Assembly: GCA_020746105.1 (NCBI GenBank)
Contig: CM036619.1
Location: 55,412,635-55,476,634, forward strand
Direction: 5' to 3'
DNA length: 64,000 nucleotides
From: Trogon surrucura
Lineage: Eukaryota > Chordata > Aves > Trogoniformes > Trogonidae
Position 1 is the first letter of the stretch. Every line of letters begins with the position of its first letter. Below, piece by piece: positions 38,746 to 50,392 of the stretch. The translations under genes were made by a program, and so were the position numbers. The notes below the pieces were generated by a model. That model searched no databases, was not told where the DNA came from, and saw only the letters and a program-made list of their open reading frames with translations.

Positions 38746-41700
38746 CAAGTTTAATAGAGCATGGACAGCTAATAAGTATCTCATGACTTAACCCACATGA
38801 AGACACAAGGGGTGCATAGGTTCACTGTAACTGAGGTTTCCAACACAGGGAAAAAGTGGGAACTCAAGTCAAGTATACCATTCTGCCCAATTTTGCCAAA
38901 AATTAAAGTTTCCAGCTTAACACAACATTAAATGATTCTGCTTCAGACTCTTATCACATTTTTAGCTCATCAGTCTCCTGCCTTGCACTGCAAGCTGTAG
39001 ACAGCACTGCCTCCAAGTCTTCCATAAATCTCAAGGAAATTAAATGTGCACCATTATCAGAAACAATACTCAAACAGTGGAAGCACAGCAGAAATGTTAA
39101 AGGAAAATATTTAAAAGTAAAGACAAATTTTGCAGAGGATAGAAACTTTCCTATCTCGCATATCACTTTATTTGTTGAAGATTTTGTGAAAAAAACCCAC
39201 TACCAAAGACTGATAGAAACAAGCTTTATTCAAGTCATTAGAGTACACCAATCTATAATGCAGTATGGCAAAGTACTGCAACATTTTTCTTCATCTCATA
39301 CAGAAAGCATTTAGGAATGCAACATCCATCTCATCCTGAAAGTGCAAGACAATTTTTTTATAAGTTTTATGGTTATCCAAGTACATTTTGGAAGTCTGGC
39401 TCTCAAGTTTCAACTGCCACAGGAAACTATACCAATGCAGAGAACACCTTTGAACATATGAGGCTGTAGTGAGGCAACTAAGAGTGTAAGATCTACCTAG
39501 GTAGGCTTGTAGAGATAACAGCCAGATCTGAAAAACCAAGAAGACTTACATATCTTCCTGTCAAAATCTTTCACACTTACAGTTAAAGCACATCACCTCT
39601 GAGGTGGAACTCGCCATCCTAAATTAGGTATCAAAAAGTCCTTCTCCACTAAGTGAGTTGCACAGTCATCCTGCTGAGTGGTGATTGGGTTGAGTGAGCC
39701 AGTAAAAAAGAAAGATAACTAGAATAAAGTTTCTCCTGAATTCAGACATCTGGTTGCTGCTTGCCACTAGCACATGAAGAGGCCAGCGATTTTCTTGTCC
39801 TTTCATCTTTGAGTACCCTAACACTCCAACTACAGAACCAGGTTTTTTTCCTTACCCATTCTCCTCCTGCAACTAAGATTCTTAGCCGCACAGTAGCTGT
39901 TTCAAACAGAAGTTTGGAAACATTTCATACACACCTCCCCCTCCTCTGCACTACCCATCACAGCAACTTGGTATCACGGCACTCTATTCAGACATTGGAG
40001 ATGTAGGTTCAAACCATCTCAAACTAAAGAGATTAACCTAAATCTCCCACTTCCTGGGCAAGTGCTCTAACAATCTGATTTATAAGCAAATCATATCACT
40101 TATTTCAGCAAAAAAATGTGGCTGCTGATCGTGTCATAATTTATCTATTAGTCATCGCCTAAGCACACTTAACTAAACCAGATTCTTGAAGCAGGTTTGA
40201 AACTCAAATAAGCATGAGAAATACCTGTGTTCAGCTCTGCCCAGTTGAAGCACCCCAGGCACCTTCTTTGTGCCACTCAATCCCCTGAACATCAGTACTG
40301 AAAGACTATTAATTCCAAAACCCGAGGCAGGAACAACAGAGCAGGCTACTGCAGCACACCAGTTTACTAAACCAAGCTGAGATAAGATAACAGCTGAGGA
40401 AACATTTAGTCTACTACTACAGCCTTGTAAGTTAACATTACCACACGCATACCATAGTAGGACTTTTTTTAAATTATGGAAAAGTCACCTGACAGTGGCA
40501 GAATGAAGTTTATGAAAACACAGGCAATAGTGTGCAAAAGCATTAACTGATTTCCCTTTTTACTTTGTCAACCTCTATCACTGTTACCTCCAGCGTAATT
40601 AAGAATGCATTGCAGGAGAGCAAAGCTGCTGCCTAAGACTCTGAAATGGCTATTTGCTTCTGAGGTTGTAAAACAACTCCCATCTGCATCCAGACACCAG
40701 TGATACATGCTTCATGAAGAGTTAATCCATTAGTGAATACAAGACTCAAATGAAAATACAAACCCAACTTCTCAACGTGGACACTTTAACAAAAGACCTG
40801 CAATTAAAATACCAACTAAATTTTATAGGTATGTAGATATTAATCTCTAGGCTGAAAGAACCAATTATTAACCTTCAAAATTGCTTAGTGCAGTGACTTT
40901 ACTACTCTGTTTCTCTTTCTTATACTGGACTTCAGCACTTTCTGACAGACTCTTGCAACCATTATCTTCACCAGAAGTGAAGAGGAAAAGAAGTGCTGAC
41001 AAGGGTATGCCAAGATACCTTACCACATGCTTCTGCAATGCTCTTGCAACAGCTACAAGAAATCTTTCTAGCCTCACCACAAACTGTGTTTTTACATCAC
41101 CACGATGCTTAGAAGTTCAAGCTTCAGTTGTTTACTTTCTGCACAAGGAACATGGCTATTCTAATCTGCATTGCATTCTTCACATTGTTTTAGGATCAGT
41201 TATCTTGCATTCTGGTTTTTGTAAGGCAGTTATCCACAAGAGGGTTTGATAGTCCCTGCTTATTCAGATGATCTGTGGTCTCACACTAAGCAAAAAAAAC
41301 CAAAACAACCCACAACTACGAATTTGATCTAATAGGAATAATGGCTTCCTGACCTGATCTTTCTATTAGAAAAATATAATTATGAATTTAAACAGCCCCA
41401 GGAGCCATAGCTTAGGTGCATTTAAATTTAGTGGTATCTTTGATCACCAATATAAAAATACACATTTTAAGATTCATCTAAAAATGTGGGCTGCTGTGTA
41501 AAATCTGGAATATCAGCACTAAACTACTTACAAGAGCTGCAGCAGACTATGGAATGCAACCACCACAAGTTTCTGTCAAAAAAGGTAAGAGACTCTTGTC
41601 ATCTGTATTTGTCATCTGTATTTGACCAAAATTCCTATCCTTTTAAACTGTGTGTTAACATATATATTCAAATAGGAGTTTGTGTGCATGAGATGGTACC

Positions 41701-42315
41701 TCAACAAAAAATAAAAAAGTAAATTTGCACCACTTTGGCTTTTCATTTGTTTCTTTGAGTGCAGTTTCATAACCAAGGTGAAGTCTATTTATTTACAAGC
41801 TGAAATATGCGGACTCAGCAGTTAACTTGGATTTGATTTTGCCCTCCTTACCTAGGGGATGAAGTTTTGTACACATAATGATATCAAATAAAGATACTCA
41901 GTTTTACTGTGGCATGCAAACATCCAGATGCTAATCTCCGATGTTATATCCATCCTGAACTCCACGCTTGATCGTAAAGAAAACTAAGTCACGCCTGTGC
42001 ACAACACATGCCTTCCAACCATTTTCCATTCTCGGTTTTTGTTTAGCAGAGACCTCATGTAGCTGGGAACTAACACGCAGGGAGCAGAGATCAGCAGAAA
42101 TTCTGCTGTTGGATTTCACCAGGAGCTGCATCAAGCCAAAGGTGTGAGCATTTGGTGCCTACCAGTCTTCCCCTCCCAACGTGGAGCGAACTGCTGTTGC
42201 TCGCTAACTTCAGGCTCAGTAGGAAAACACAAGCTACCGCACTTTGTGCAAAGTGGATGAGTGTGCTGAGGTTATTTGCGAAGCAAGAACTCGCCGGTAT
42301 CCCCGCCGCGATCAT

Positions 42316-42327
42316 CCCCACGTGGGG
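42316..42327. promoter_or_regulatory. Palindromic CACGTG E-box in LAMA1 intron 1
   Basis: A perfect 12-base palindrome CCCCACGTGGGG centred on a CACGTG E-box, about 0.9 kb downstream of the inferred start site at the edge of the CpG island. CACGTG is bound by USF, MYC/MAX and related factors. Binding here is inferred. Confidence 0.5.
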
Positions 42328-43144
42328 GGAAAAAAAAAAAAAAGCAAGCTAAAAAATAAGACAAGCCACACTTTCGTAAATTATCTCCATTACACCCTTA
42401 TGCTACCTCCGTCTCCTATCTGGAGAGCGGCTGTGATCCCCTCTGACTCCTTATAACAGAGCTTAATCTGGTTTACATTAGCGACAGTGTGAGGCATCCT
42501 TCGGGTCCGCCTGCTCCTGTCTCCGGGACCCCCGGGCCGTGGCCCCCGCCCAGCCCCGTCTCTCGCCGGGGTAGAGGTTGCCCCGGGGGCTCCGCCGCGA
42601 CAGGGCGGGCGGAGGTGCGGGCCCGGGCCGCCCGCCAGCCCTCCCTCCGTCCTGGGGAACCGGGCAGCGGCCGTGCCGCTGGGGCCGCCCCCTCCCCCGG
42701 GTTTCTGCCGCTCCACAGCGTCTTCTCGGCTTCCACAAAGGGAGTGGGCGGCCCCGGAGGCGGCCGGGCGGAGTGGCCCCCGCCGCCGAGGGAGAAGAAA
42801 GGGCTCCAGGAAAGTGGGGGAGGGCGGCTGCAGAGCGCGAAGATGGGTGGAGAGGAGGCGCAGTGAAAAGCATGGCAGCGAGGCGGGCAGCACTGCCGGA
42901 CCCCAGCCCGCCTCCCCCCGCGGGGCTCTCCGTGCGGCACAGCACTGCCCCCCACACCGGCTCTGCCCGGCGGGGGCTGGGGCCACGCCGCCAAAGTCCC
43001 CTCGGCCCCACGGGTACGAAAACCTGCCCCGGGACGCAGCGGGCGGCCGCAAACAAACTCTGAAGATATTACATTGCACCGCAAGCAGAGAGCACCCCTG
43101 CCCCCGAGAGCCGCCGCCGCCGCCACCCCCGCCGCTGCCCTCAC

Positions 43145-43232
43145 CTCGGGGCTGGCCCTGCCCCGGCACCCAGAGCAGCGAAGCCGCAACCAGCAGAAGC
43201 GCCAGCAGTCGCCTCCGCCCGTCTCTGCTCAT
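43145..43232 (-). CDS. LAMA1: LAMA1 exon 1: start codon and signal peptide
   Basis: The exon encodes 29 codons plus one base. The N-terminus is basic (MSRDGRRR) and is followed by a leucine/alanine/valine-rich hydrophobic core (about residues 9-22) ending near PGQGQPR, a typical cleavable signal peptide for secretion. The donor is G|GTGAGG in phase 1; its last G completes the glycine codon of exon 2, giving QPR-GLFPAILN, which parallels the RQRGLFPAILN of human LAMA1. This start was chosen because it is the first ATG downstream of the TATA box at 43282-43287, has G at -3 and A at +4, and leads directly into a signal sequence. The frame stays open far upstream, but any upstream ATG lies 5' of the TATA box. 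Confidence 0.93.
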
Positions 43233-43281
43233 TCCCGATGCCGCCGGCAGACAATCTCCCGAATTCGTTGAGCCCGCCCGC

Positions 43282-43287
43282 TTTATA
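43282..43287 (-). promoter_or_regulatory. LAMA1: LAMA1 TATA box
   Basis: On the minus strand the sequence reads GCATATAAAGC, a good TATA box, 50 bases upstream of the start codon. With the usual 25-30 base spacing, transcription would start near 43255, leaving a 5' untranslated leader of only about 20-25 bases. The motif is seen directly; the start site is inferred. Confidence 0.7.
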
Positions 43288-43290
43288 TGC

Positions 43291-43310
43291 TCCCCCGCCC
43301 CGCCCCGCGC
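43291..43310. promoter_or_regulatory. GC boxes (Sp1/KLF-type) upstream of the LAMA1 TATA box
   Basis: The plus strand is a run of CCCCGCCC units, read on the minus strand as GGGCGGGGCGGGGG, immediately 5' of the TATA box. Overlapping GC boxes of this kind bind Sp1/Sp3/KLF factors. An E-box palindrome CACATGTG also lies further upstream at 43425-43432. Confidence 0.6.
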
Positions 43311-43334
43311 CCGCACCGCCGGGGGCTCGCTCAC

Positions 43335-43402
43335 ACACACCCCCTCGCACACGCAGCCCCCCTTTGGCACGCACGCACAGACAGACACACAGACACACGC
43401 AC
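43335..43402. repeat. CA/CG-rich degenerate simple repeat upstream of LAMA1
   Basis: A degenerate run of CACACA, GCACGCAC, AGACAGACACAC and similar units lies about 50-115 bases upstream of the TATA box. On the LAMA1 strand it reads as TG/GTGTCTGT-rich DNA. It may vary in length between individuals. Confidence 0.6.
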
Positions 43403-43863
43403 CCTGCGACCCAGCGCCCCGCACCACATGTGTCGGTCCCCGCAAAGCCGTCCCCGACGCACCCAGGGCAGCCCGGATTGCGGGTGATGCCCGGACTGCG
43501 ACGGGCCCCTTTGAAAAGTTCTGCCAAGCTGGGGTTAAATGATCGAAGGTGGGGTGAAGGGAAAAGTGAGTGTGGGAAAAAAAACAAGGTGGAAAGTTCG
43601 TGGGGGAAGAAAGCATCGCTAAACTGACTCAATATGCAGCTTTCCCATATGGCTGATGTTTTCGCGTGTTTTTTTTTTTATTTAAATGAGATTAAAAAAA
43701 AAATAGGCTGCTGAGCCCCTCCTTATAAATTTGTCATCCCCAGTTTTGAAACTTGATGCCCGTGCGGATGTTTTTCGAGCCCCTGCTCCACATAAACACA
43801 GCAAATCAGCCATGTTTGTAAATGAAACGAGTTCTCTCCTCTGTTGATAAACTAAGAGCGTGA

Positions 43864-44445
43864 CTGTTTTTGTCCAGTAGGAAGTCTTTGCAATTTTTTA
43901 ATAATCAGCTACCCCTTGAAACTATCATAAACGACAACAAACTGGCTGTAGGATTTCCTCAAGGTAGGGACATTTCTTTAGTACTTCAGGAAAGTTCCTT
44001 TCCATTAGGCTTTCCTGTTTTAGGGTTTGTCAGGTCGCAGAACTCATATGTACAGTACTCCTTAGTGAGTATTTCAAGGAACTTGCAGCAAGGAATGCCA
44101 TTTTGCTGGGAGAAAAACTCTGTGCCCAAAATAAGTTGGCTGAGGTGGGGTAATTTTAGTCAGAAGATACTGTCTCTCAAATGTGAATCACTGCTGACAA
44201 TACATGCTGCTTATTTTTTAGAACAACATTGCTCTGTTATGTATGGTATTGCATTTAAAACCATATTTCAAAATACAATAATATGTATGAGTTGTATGAA
44301 CAGAGGTAAACTACCAGCATGTTCTTCAAATTGGGGGCAGATGTTTCTGGAGTTCAGACTTCAGTTCAGATGGCTGGTTGTTCTTATTTATCAGGGTCAA
44401 GAAATTCAGAAAATAATACTAATCTGCATATTTTCTATAAAATAA
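43864..44445 (+). other. Unexplained open frame divergent from LAMA1
   Basis: A stop-free plus-strand stretch of about 194 codons in AT-rich DNA starting roughly 600 bases upstream of LAMA1. The first ATG is at 44095 (G at -3), which would leave 116 codons. No domain or family is recognised. The translation has two Ile/Val/Leu/Phe-rich stretches, including one at the C-terminus, and no signal peptide at the first ATG. A plus-strand TATAAAT lies at 43724-43730. It could be chance, or an exon of a divergent transcript. Confidence 0.2.
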
Positions 44446-47400
44446 ATCTATTTCTCATCATATAACTCAGAGTTATGAATTATACTTGAGAAGGCATAAC
44501 AATGTTTACATTCAAAACATAGACAAAAATCCATGGGTCAAGGAGATAAAAAATTTCTGCAACAAACCCTTATCAAAGGCCTTCAAATAAGTAACACTCC
44601 ACATCTGTCCCTTCCAACAGATCCATCCTTTGCTCACACCAGGAACTTCTTAAATTTCAGGACAGGCAAAGAGGAGGAAAGCAAAACATCTGTGGAGAGA
44701 AAAGTCAACAAATTTCAAGAGCCAAAGTGTCATTTGCTCTAAAATCATAGAGGTCAGGTTAAGGAATCCTCTGTGCAGGATCACAAGTACCAGTTGGGAG
44801 CCAACTACAAAGGAAAGGAAAAGAGGGAGCATCTGTGCAACATAAAATCCTGCCAGTTCACAGCTTTATAATCATTTTAGCCATTTCTTTAAATTACAGC
44901 AAGCTGAAGAGTATTACCGTACATCCATGCAGCACTAAGTGCCAGATTATTATTACATGCATTTATCCTCATCAGAATATTTCACAAGAGCTAGAGAATG
45001 TATATTGAGATCCATCTCTGGACTTCATCATCTGACTCAATTATTATAGTTTAACTAAACATCTCTATACGACTTGTAACTGAAATACATACATTGAATG
45101 AGCCTGCAGGACTACATCACCATTGTTCAGTGACCGTTACAATCATTCCCTAAGAAAACTGACTCTTTTCAAATTTAATTTGAGTACATACATTCTTGGA
45201 GAAGATTATTGTGTTTTCTGTCATTCCTTTTTCCACAGTTCATTGCTGGGATTACAAAGTACCAGGCAATCAGAATGATCCCCAAGTCGACACACAGGAG
45301 TATTAATTCAATCTTTGCTAGCCTAAGTTTCTAATGGGCTTTGAATGTTTACGATGCTACATGAGAAACTCAGCTTCTTAAGCAAATGTAATGCCACTGC
45401 ACGTTTACACCAAGTGAGTGCATCGGGCATAATAAGTTGAAAATTAGAAATTTCTAAGTCTTTGACAAACTAATCCCATAAGAAAATGGAATGCAGTGGT
45501 ACAGATAAGATCTTGAATCAGTTGAGAAGCATGTACAAGAATGAAAGTGTTTTAGGGCACTGAGCTTCTGTGCATGTTTCTACAGTCCCCAAAACCATTC
45601 ACAGAAACTGAAATTCTGAGCACTACTGTATCTTATATGGTTAACTTAGATAGTAACATTGCGGATTAAAATAGCTCAGGAAACTTTTATATTTTAAGAT
45701 AAGTTGCTACTGTTCCAACGTCATTTGAGAGAAAGACAGGGGTGGAACAAGCTGTAGGAAGGGTAATTTCTGAATGCCTCACACTTTACTGGTTTTCCTA
45801 ATTAAAATTTACTTTAAAAAAAAAAAAAAAGAGTTTGCTGTGTAAGACAAGAAAAGTTATCAGTAAATACCCAGAAAGTATTCAGAGCTGTGGCTATGGG
45901 GAACTTCTTAAATTCTTGATTTATCTCTCACCAATTTTCATGAGTTAGAACTGCCTTAAGGACTAAGTGTTTCTGTTGAAAAGGAATGGAAAATTCTAAT
46001 ATTTAGAATGATGCAGCACAATGTGAATTTGTTCATTTAGCCATCTGTGGATAACAGCCTATGGATAAAAACATTGTCTTTGGCAAAAACAGAGGTTTCG
46101 GAGAATTGAAACTGGAGAAAGCCCAAATACACTGAATCTGAATGGAAGTGCTCTGCTATCCTGCACCTAAGCAAACTCCAAGTGAGCACCAAATATGTTT
46201 TTTCAGCTTTTGTCTGTGTCACTGTGCTTGAAGACAGAGCTATTGTGTTCATGGCAGGTTCCCTTCAGGCCCCTCAGGACCATGAGGTCACCTCCTGACC
46301 CCAGAGGGCAGCGGGGGCACACATAGCTGTCAGCAGTGCCGTGCTTTTCCTCATCAGTAACATTTAATAACTTGCACATTCCACCTTTCCATCCATCTTA
46401 TTCTCAATGATCCTTTCTCCTTGCCACGTATTGGGGTATTTCTGCACCATTGATGCAATGTCTGCTGGAATTGGGGTAGGGAATTTGGAATAGTTTCCAG
46501 AAGGAGGTACACTGATACAACCAGTCAATAATCCCACACAGAACTACATTTAATAAGGTTTTTATCAATAGCTGTATTGTACAGCAAAGGATCTCTAATT
46601 TTTAGCTGAGTTTTGTTGATCTTATTTGGGCACACACTTGTTATCCATTCTGCCTCTCTGCCTCATTATCTCATAAGCACCACCCAAGTGTTCTGAAAAA
46701 GCATTCTGGAAATAATTATCGCTTGTAATCAGAGGAAAAAAGCAATACAGTAAACTGCCTGTCTGCCTCTAATAAACACGCAGCAGCTACTAAAAGCTAG
46801 TTTAGATAACTCTTCAGTTGCTCCCCAGAACCCTTCAAGTGCTTTTCTCCCTCTCTCAGAGAAGTGCATCCAGACATTAATAAATCTGAGCTGTGACAGA
46901 CCAAAGAGAAGAGTAAATTTGAAGCGAAATGCCCTTCACAGTACACTCTACTCACAACTTAATCTCAACAGAGACACAACCTCTGCAGCTTGATCTGCTG
47001 GAAGTGGTGTATTAGGAAAGAGGTGTGGGCCAAGGCACTTCCCAGGCCCCTCCTGGTGTTCCTCAGCTGGCAGCCTGACGCTCTGCTTTGGCAGCAAAAG
47101 TTTTTGACCTTCCTATTCCTGAAAATTATTTCAAGCTGTAACTTGAAATACATGTTATGATAATCTGGCTCTGAGATGGCAAAGGCTTCCATGAGGATTA
47201 AAGGAAATCTGCTCTTTTGGAGGAACCTGGGAAACAGCTGCTCCGGGAGCTTACACAGAGCTGCCACAAGCCAGTGGAAAGACACAAGTGGGTTAAATGG
47301 CTGGCCAGAAAAGTCGCCATCAGAAAGGAGAGCTGGCTTTGGAGGGATACAAGAGTTCTAGGACAGTCTGGACTCAAGTGGAAGAAAGAAAATGGGAAAT

Positions 47401-50340
47401 TTTGTAGATTCCTTCCTTGCTCCCAGAACAGTAAATCCCATAACACAAAGGATTTTTAATGCTCAGGCTATCACCCATGCCTTGTATATGTCCTCACCTT
47501 CATGCACCTCCATGTCCCTCACCCTGACAGCACCTAGGTTTTGTGGTACGCTTCCCTCCAAGCTTTCAAGGGGCTGTGAACACCCAATGATCCTCTCCTA
47601 TTATCAGCCATAATCTAGCCAAGGTACTAAAGGCAGCTGCCTCCTGCCAGGCTGCTGGGAACAAGGCACTGGGAGTAGCAGCAAAGAGAGCGAAAGACCT
47701 GTCAAGGATGTGGGCAAGATGTGGACAAGAGTTAGGAGAGCAAAGAAGCACCATCATTGGCTGTTCTTGTATGGGGAATGTGCAGGGTCCTTCCTCAATC
47801 TCCATAAGAAAGACACATCATCAAACAGTGTAACAAAAGTGCTTTAATAATAAGACAATAATAAGAGGAGGAATGTCGATCGTAGTACTTAGATCTCTTC
47901 ACCCTAAGAACTCTGCTTTGCTGCAGCATCAAATAGACCCAAAGCAAGCAGCATAGTTGTCCCAAACCCTCTGTTTTGAAATTAAATATCGAACTAACTC
48001 ATTATATTTTGGTAAATGCCTGGATCGTGTCTAGGCATCTGACCATGAAGACACTTCTTGTAACTCTTGTCTTTTCATGGCTACCAAAGCAGGAGATTAA
48101 GGTAGCAAGAGCTACTGAATAGCAGGAAGCCATGGCAGCAGAGAATGGCATGGTTTGGAAATAGCTTAATAGAGCTTCACTGGTTTCATACTGCAAAATA
48201 AGTGGTGATGTTTTTCTGTTGATTGATTTCTGTTGTTTTCCTACTAGAACTGACTTACTGACATCAATGACGTCGAAAGCAAGACTCAGCATGTTTTCTG
48301 TGAACAGCTCACAGGCTGGGAGTTGTGATTATGGTCCAACAGGAATGATTGAATGTTATACTGTATTAGGTTGAACATACTCCTCTCCCAAAATAGTCCT
48401 TCCCCAAAATCACAATGAATTCACACCAATTTTTCTTTGGTTGAAGAAATGGAACCCATAGGCAATAGGGAATACAATACCATCACTGATGGTAATCAAT
48501 AAAAACCCTTCCGTAATGCTGTTCCCAGTCTGGGCATGAAACTTTTCCTTACACTCTGATTAAACTGTTTGCAAGAGCTTGAGGGTTCCAGCAACCCGTG
48601 GCAGGCAAAGGAACAGCCATAGTTAAGTTCATGGCAGACACCTATAACATGAAGAACAAATGTTAACAGTGTGAAAAATCTTACTGATCATCTCCAAACT
48701 AATCTTTGACTTATGGGATTTGAAGGATCCAAACCCATCACATCCAAATCTGTCTTAGTAAGAGAAGAGAATATAAAATTGCCCTCACAGAGATGTGCAA
48801 GATGAATGGCATTTAATTTGTGCTCCTAACATCTTAGATAGTTCTGATCGGGTAGAGAATTTATACAACAATTTATCTCATACTTTTAAACCACAATTAA
48901 TTTGTGAGAGTAGATTAAATTTTGTGACTTATTTTTGCTTTGTTGTTATTTTGCAAAAAATATTAAATGGGAGTGAATCAGTTAATCATACCCTCTGATC
49001 TTTTCTTCAGTCAATTTGCATTTCTTTTTGAGCGTAGTTGGGTATGCAGTTGGAAAAACATCTGTAGGACGTCAGTGCTTTCTGGTGGTTGAGCTTTTAA
49101 GAGCAAGTGCTAGGATTTGCTGCTCTGAGACATACATCCGCCCATGCAAAATCTGTGTTAAAAGAAGGCATCTTGATGTGAGATTAGCAAGGTTGCATCG
49201 CGTTTTTGTGTACATCTAGATGTAATGCAAGAAACGAAACTTCAAGAAAGCAGGAGAGCCGAGAGCTTGAATATTCGATCTTTGTCCAACTTGTGGAACA
49301 ACAAACGTCTTCAGTTGTCTTCTGTAGCTTTTAAAATGAAATAATTTATTTACACACTTAAACGTGGATTTGATTTCATCTTTAAGCTTCTGTTATGGAA
49401 ATTTTCCACAGAATCTAATTCAAGAGGTAATTTAACTATATTAATGTGGGAGGAAATACGCACATAATGTGAGCTATTTTGTAGTCTTAACTGCCATTCC
49501 TGCTATTGCAGTGCCTTACACCTATCTGGAAAGCCATTATTAGCAAACTGAAAATTTATCACTTCAATTTTCAAGAAAACAGCACTGCCTAAGACTGAAA
49601 CCAGAAGCTATTTAAAAAATAATAATCCAAAAAACTATGACAGGTTCCTAATTTGACGAAAAGTAGGAGTGTTCTAAAATGAGCTTCAGGGAGTATCATT
49701 TCAAAACCAGCACTAATTCTTTCTGTCTATAAAAGCAGTTGAATGTCTCTTCCTACTATCTGATCGGTAGCCTTGCATGTATTTCAGCTAAATTTTCACA
49801 AGTGGATAAACCTAGAACAATGTATTCTTGAAATCTCCTTGTTTCACCTTTCTAATGCTAGAGATATCATCTGCTACTCACATATTACTATTAATATATA
49901 GAATGGAAGCAGAGTTAACACGTTAATTTTGTCTTTAAAATTAACTCTGCATTACTTGAACTCTATGATTTTTGAATTAAATACACTTACACTGAACTAA
50001 TTACAGATAGTTATGGAATCAATCTTTAAGTTTTGTTGAAAGAATAGTACTGTCAAGTCAAATTGCACTGACTAGAACTTATTATCTGATTCCCCTTCTA
50101 CTAGTGTAGTTATCTACAGCAAGAAGTCAGAGCTAAACACTACTGAACCTGACCATAGCCCTTGCTGTCTTTCTTGTGCTGTGTAAACAAATGCTCATCA
50201 GTGAAGAATCAGTCTAACATTTTTTAATATCTAGCAAGCTATCAGCTCCACTTTAAAGAGAATTATAATGAAAAATTCATGAGATACTGGAAATGTTTAG
50301 AATCTGAATTGCATAGCAAGAAGAGAAAATTGTGTCTACA
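44446..50340. other. Intergenic flank, no gene recognised
   Basis: AT-rich sequence with A/T runs and the small GC-rich patch near 46.3 kb. Open frames are short and overlap on both strands near 47.2-47.8 kb, where composition is more balanced. No protein family is recognised. Confidence 0.6.
46298..46314 (+). promoter_or_regulatory. Candidate CTCF site
   Basis: ACCCCAGAGGGCAGCGG contains the CTCF core pattern AGRKGGCRS as AGAGGGCAG, with a partial upstream half. It lies about 3 kb upstream of the LAMA1 start in a small GC-rich patch (46255-46325). Confidence 0.4.
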
Positions 50341-50355
50341 TAAATATTATACACA

Positions 50356-50392
50356 GGATGGATGGATGGATGGATGGGTGGATGGATGGATG
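50356..50392. repeat. (GGAT)n microsatellite
   Basis: About nine GGAT units with one GGGT variant, in the intergenic flank. Confidence 0.9.

Larger units (their letters stand above)
22481..43144 (-). other. LAMA1 intron 1
   Basis: A 20,664-base GT-AG intron (donor GTGAGG, acceptor TTTCTTTCAAG). It holds a GC-rich block next to exon 2, a solo LTR, an old repeat-like block at 37.4-38.7 kb, the 3' part of the CpG island, and several palindromes and duplications listed separately. Long stretches (24.4-29.3, 29.6-32.3, 32.4-35.8, 38.8-42.3 kb) are AT-rich with A/T runs only; no exon was recognised. Confidence 0.88.
1..43257 (-). other. LAMA1: LAMA1 gene, 5' part (exons 1-10 of a longer gene)
   Basis: Laminin alpha-1 is the alpha chain of laminin-111 and laminin-121. 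It is a secreted basement-membrane glycoprotein important in early embryos and epithelial basement membranes. Ten exons with matching phases join into 483 in-frame codons: signal peptide (about 1-27), LN domain (about 30-277), LE repeats 1-3 (about 278-463) and the start of LE4 (464-483). The human protein is about 3,075 residues, so roughly the first sixth is here; the rest lies beyond base 1. Residue matches favour LAMA1 over LAMA2 throughout. The 5' boundary given is an estimate from the TATA box. Seen: exons, splice sites and frame. Known: domain names and function. Inferred: transcription start. Confidence 0.97.
42500..43520. promoter_or_regulatory. CpG island over LAMA1 promoter, exon 1 and start of intron 1
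   Basis: About 1 kb of very GC- and CpG-rich sequence stands out sharply from the AT-rich DNA on both sides. It covers the TATA box, exon 1 and about 650 bases of intron 1. Long overlapping open frames on both strands here result from the scarcity of AT-rich stop codons, not from coding. Edges are estimated by eye. Confidence 0.85.

Noticed and set aside
41598-41623. Two tandem copies of a 13-base unit (GTCATCTGTATTT)
   Set aside because: A small local duplication with no evident role.
42390-43616. A 408-codon minus-strand open frame covering exon 1
   Set aside because: It is the signal-peptide exon read through into intron 1 and upstream of the TATA box. The length comes from CpG-island composition. 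Only 43145-43232 is coding.
42473-43627. Several other long open frames on both strands (for example 42673-43542 plus, 42473-43189 minus)
   Set aside because: GC-rich DNA has few stop codons; translations are Pro/Arg/Gly/Ala-rich with no domain.
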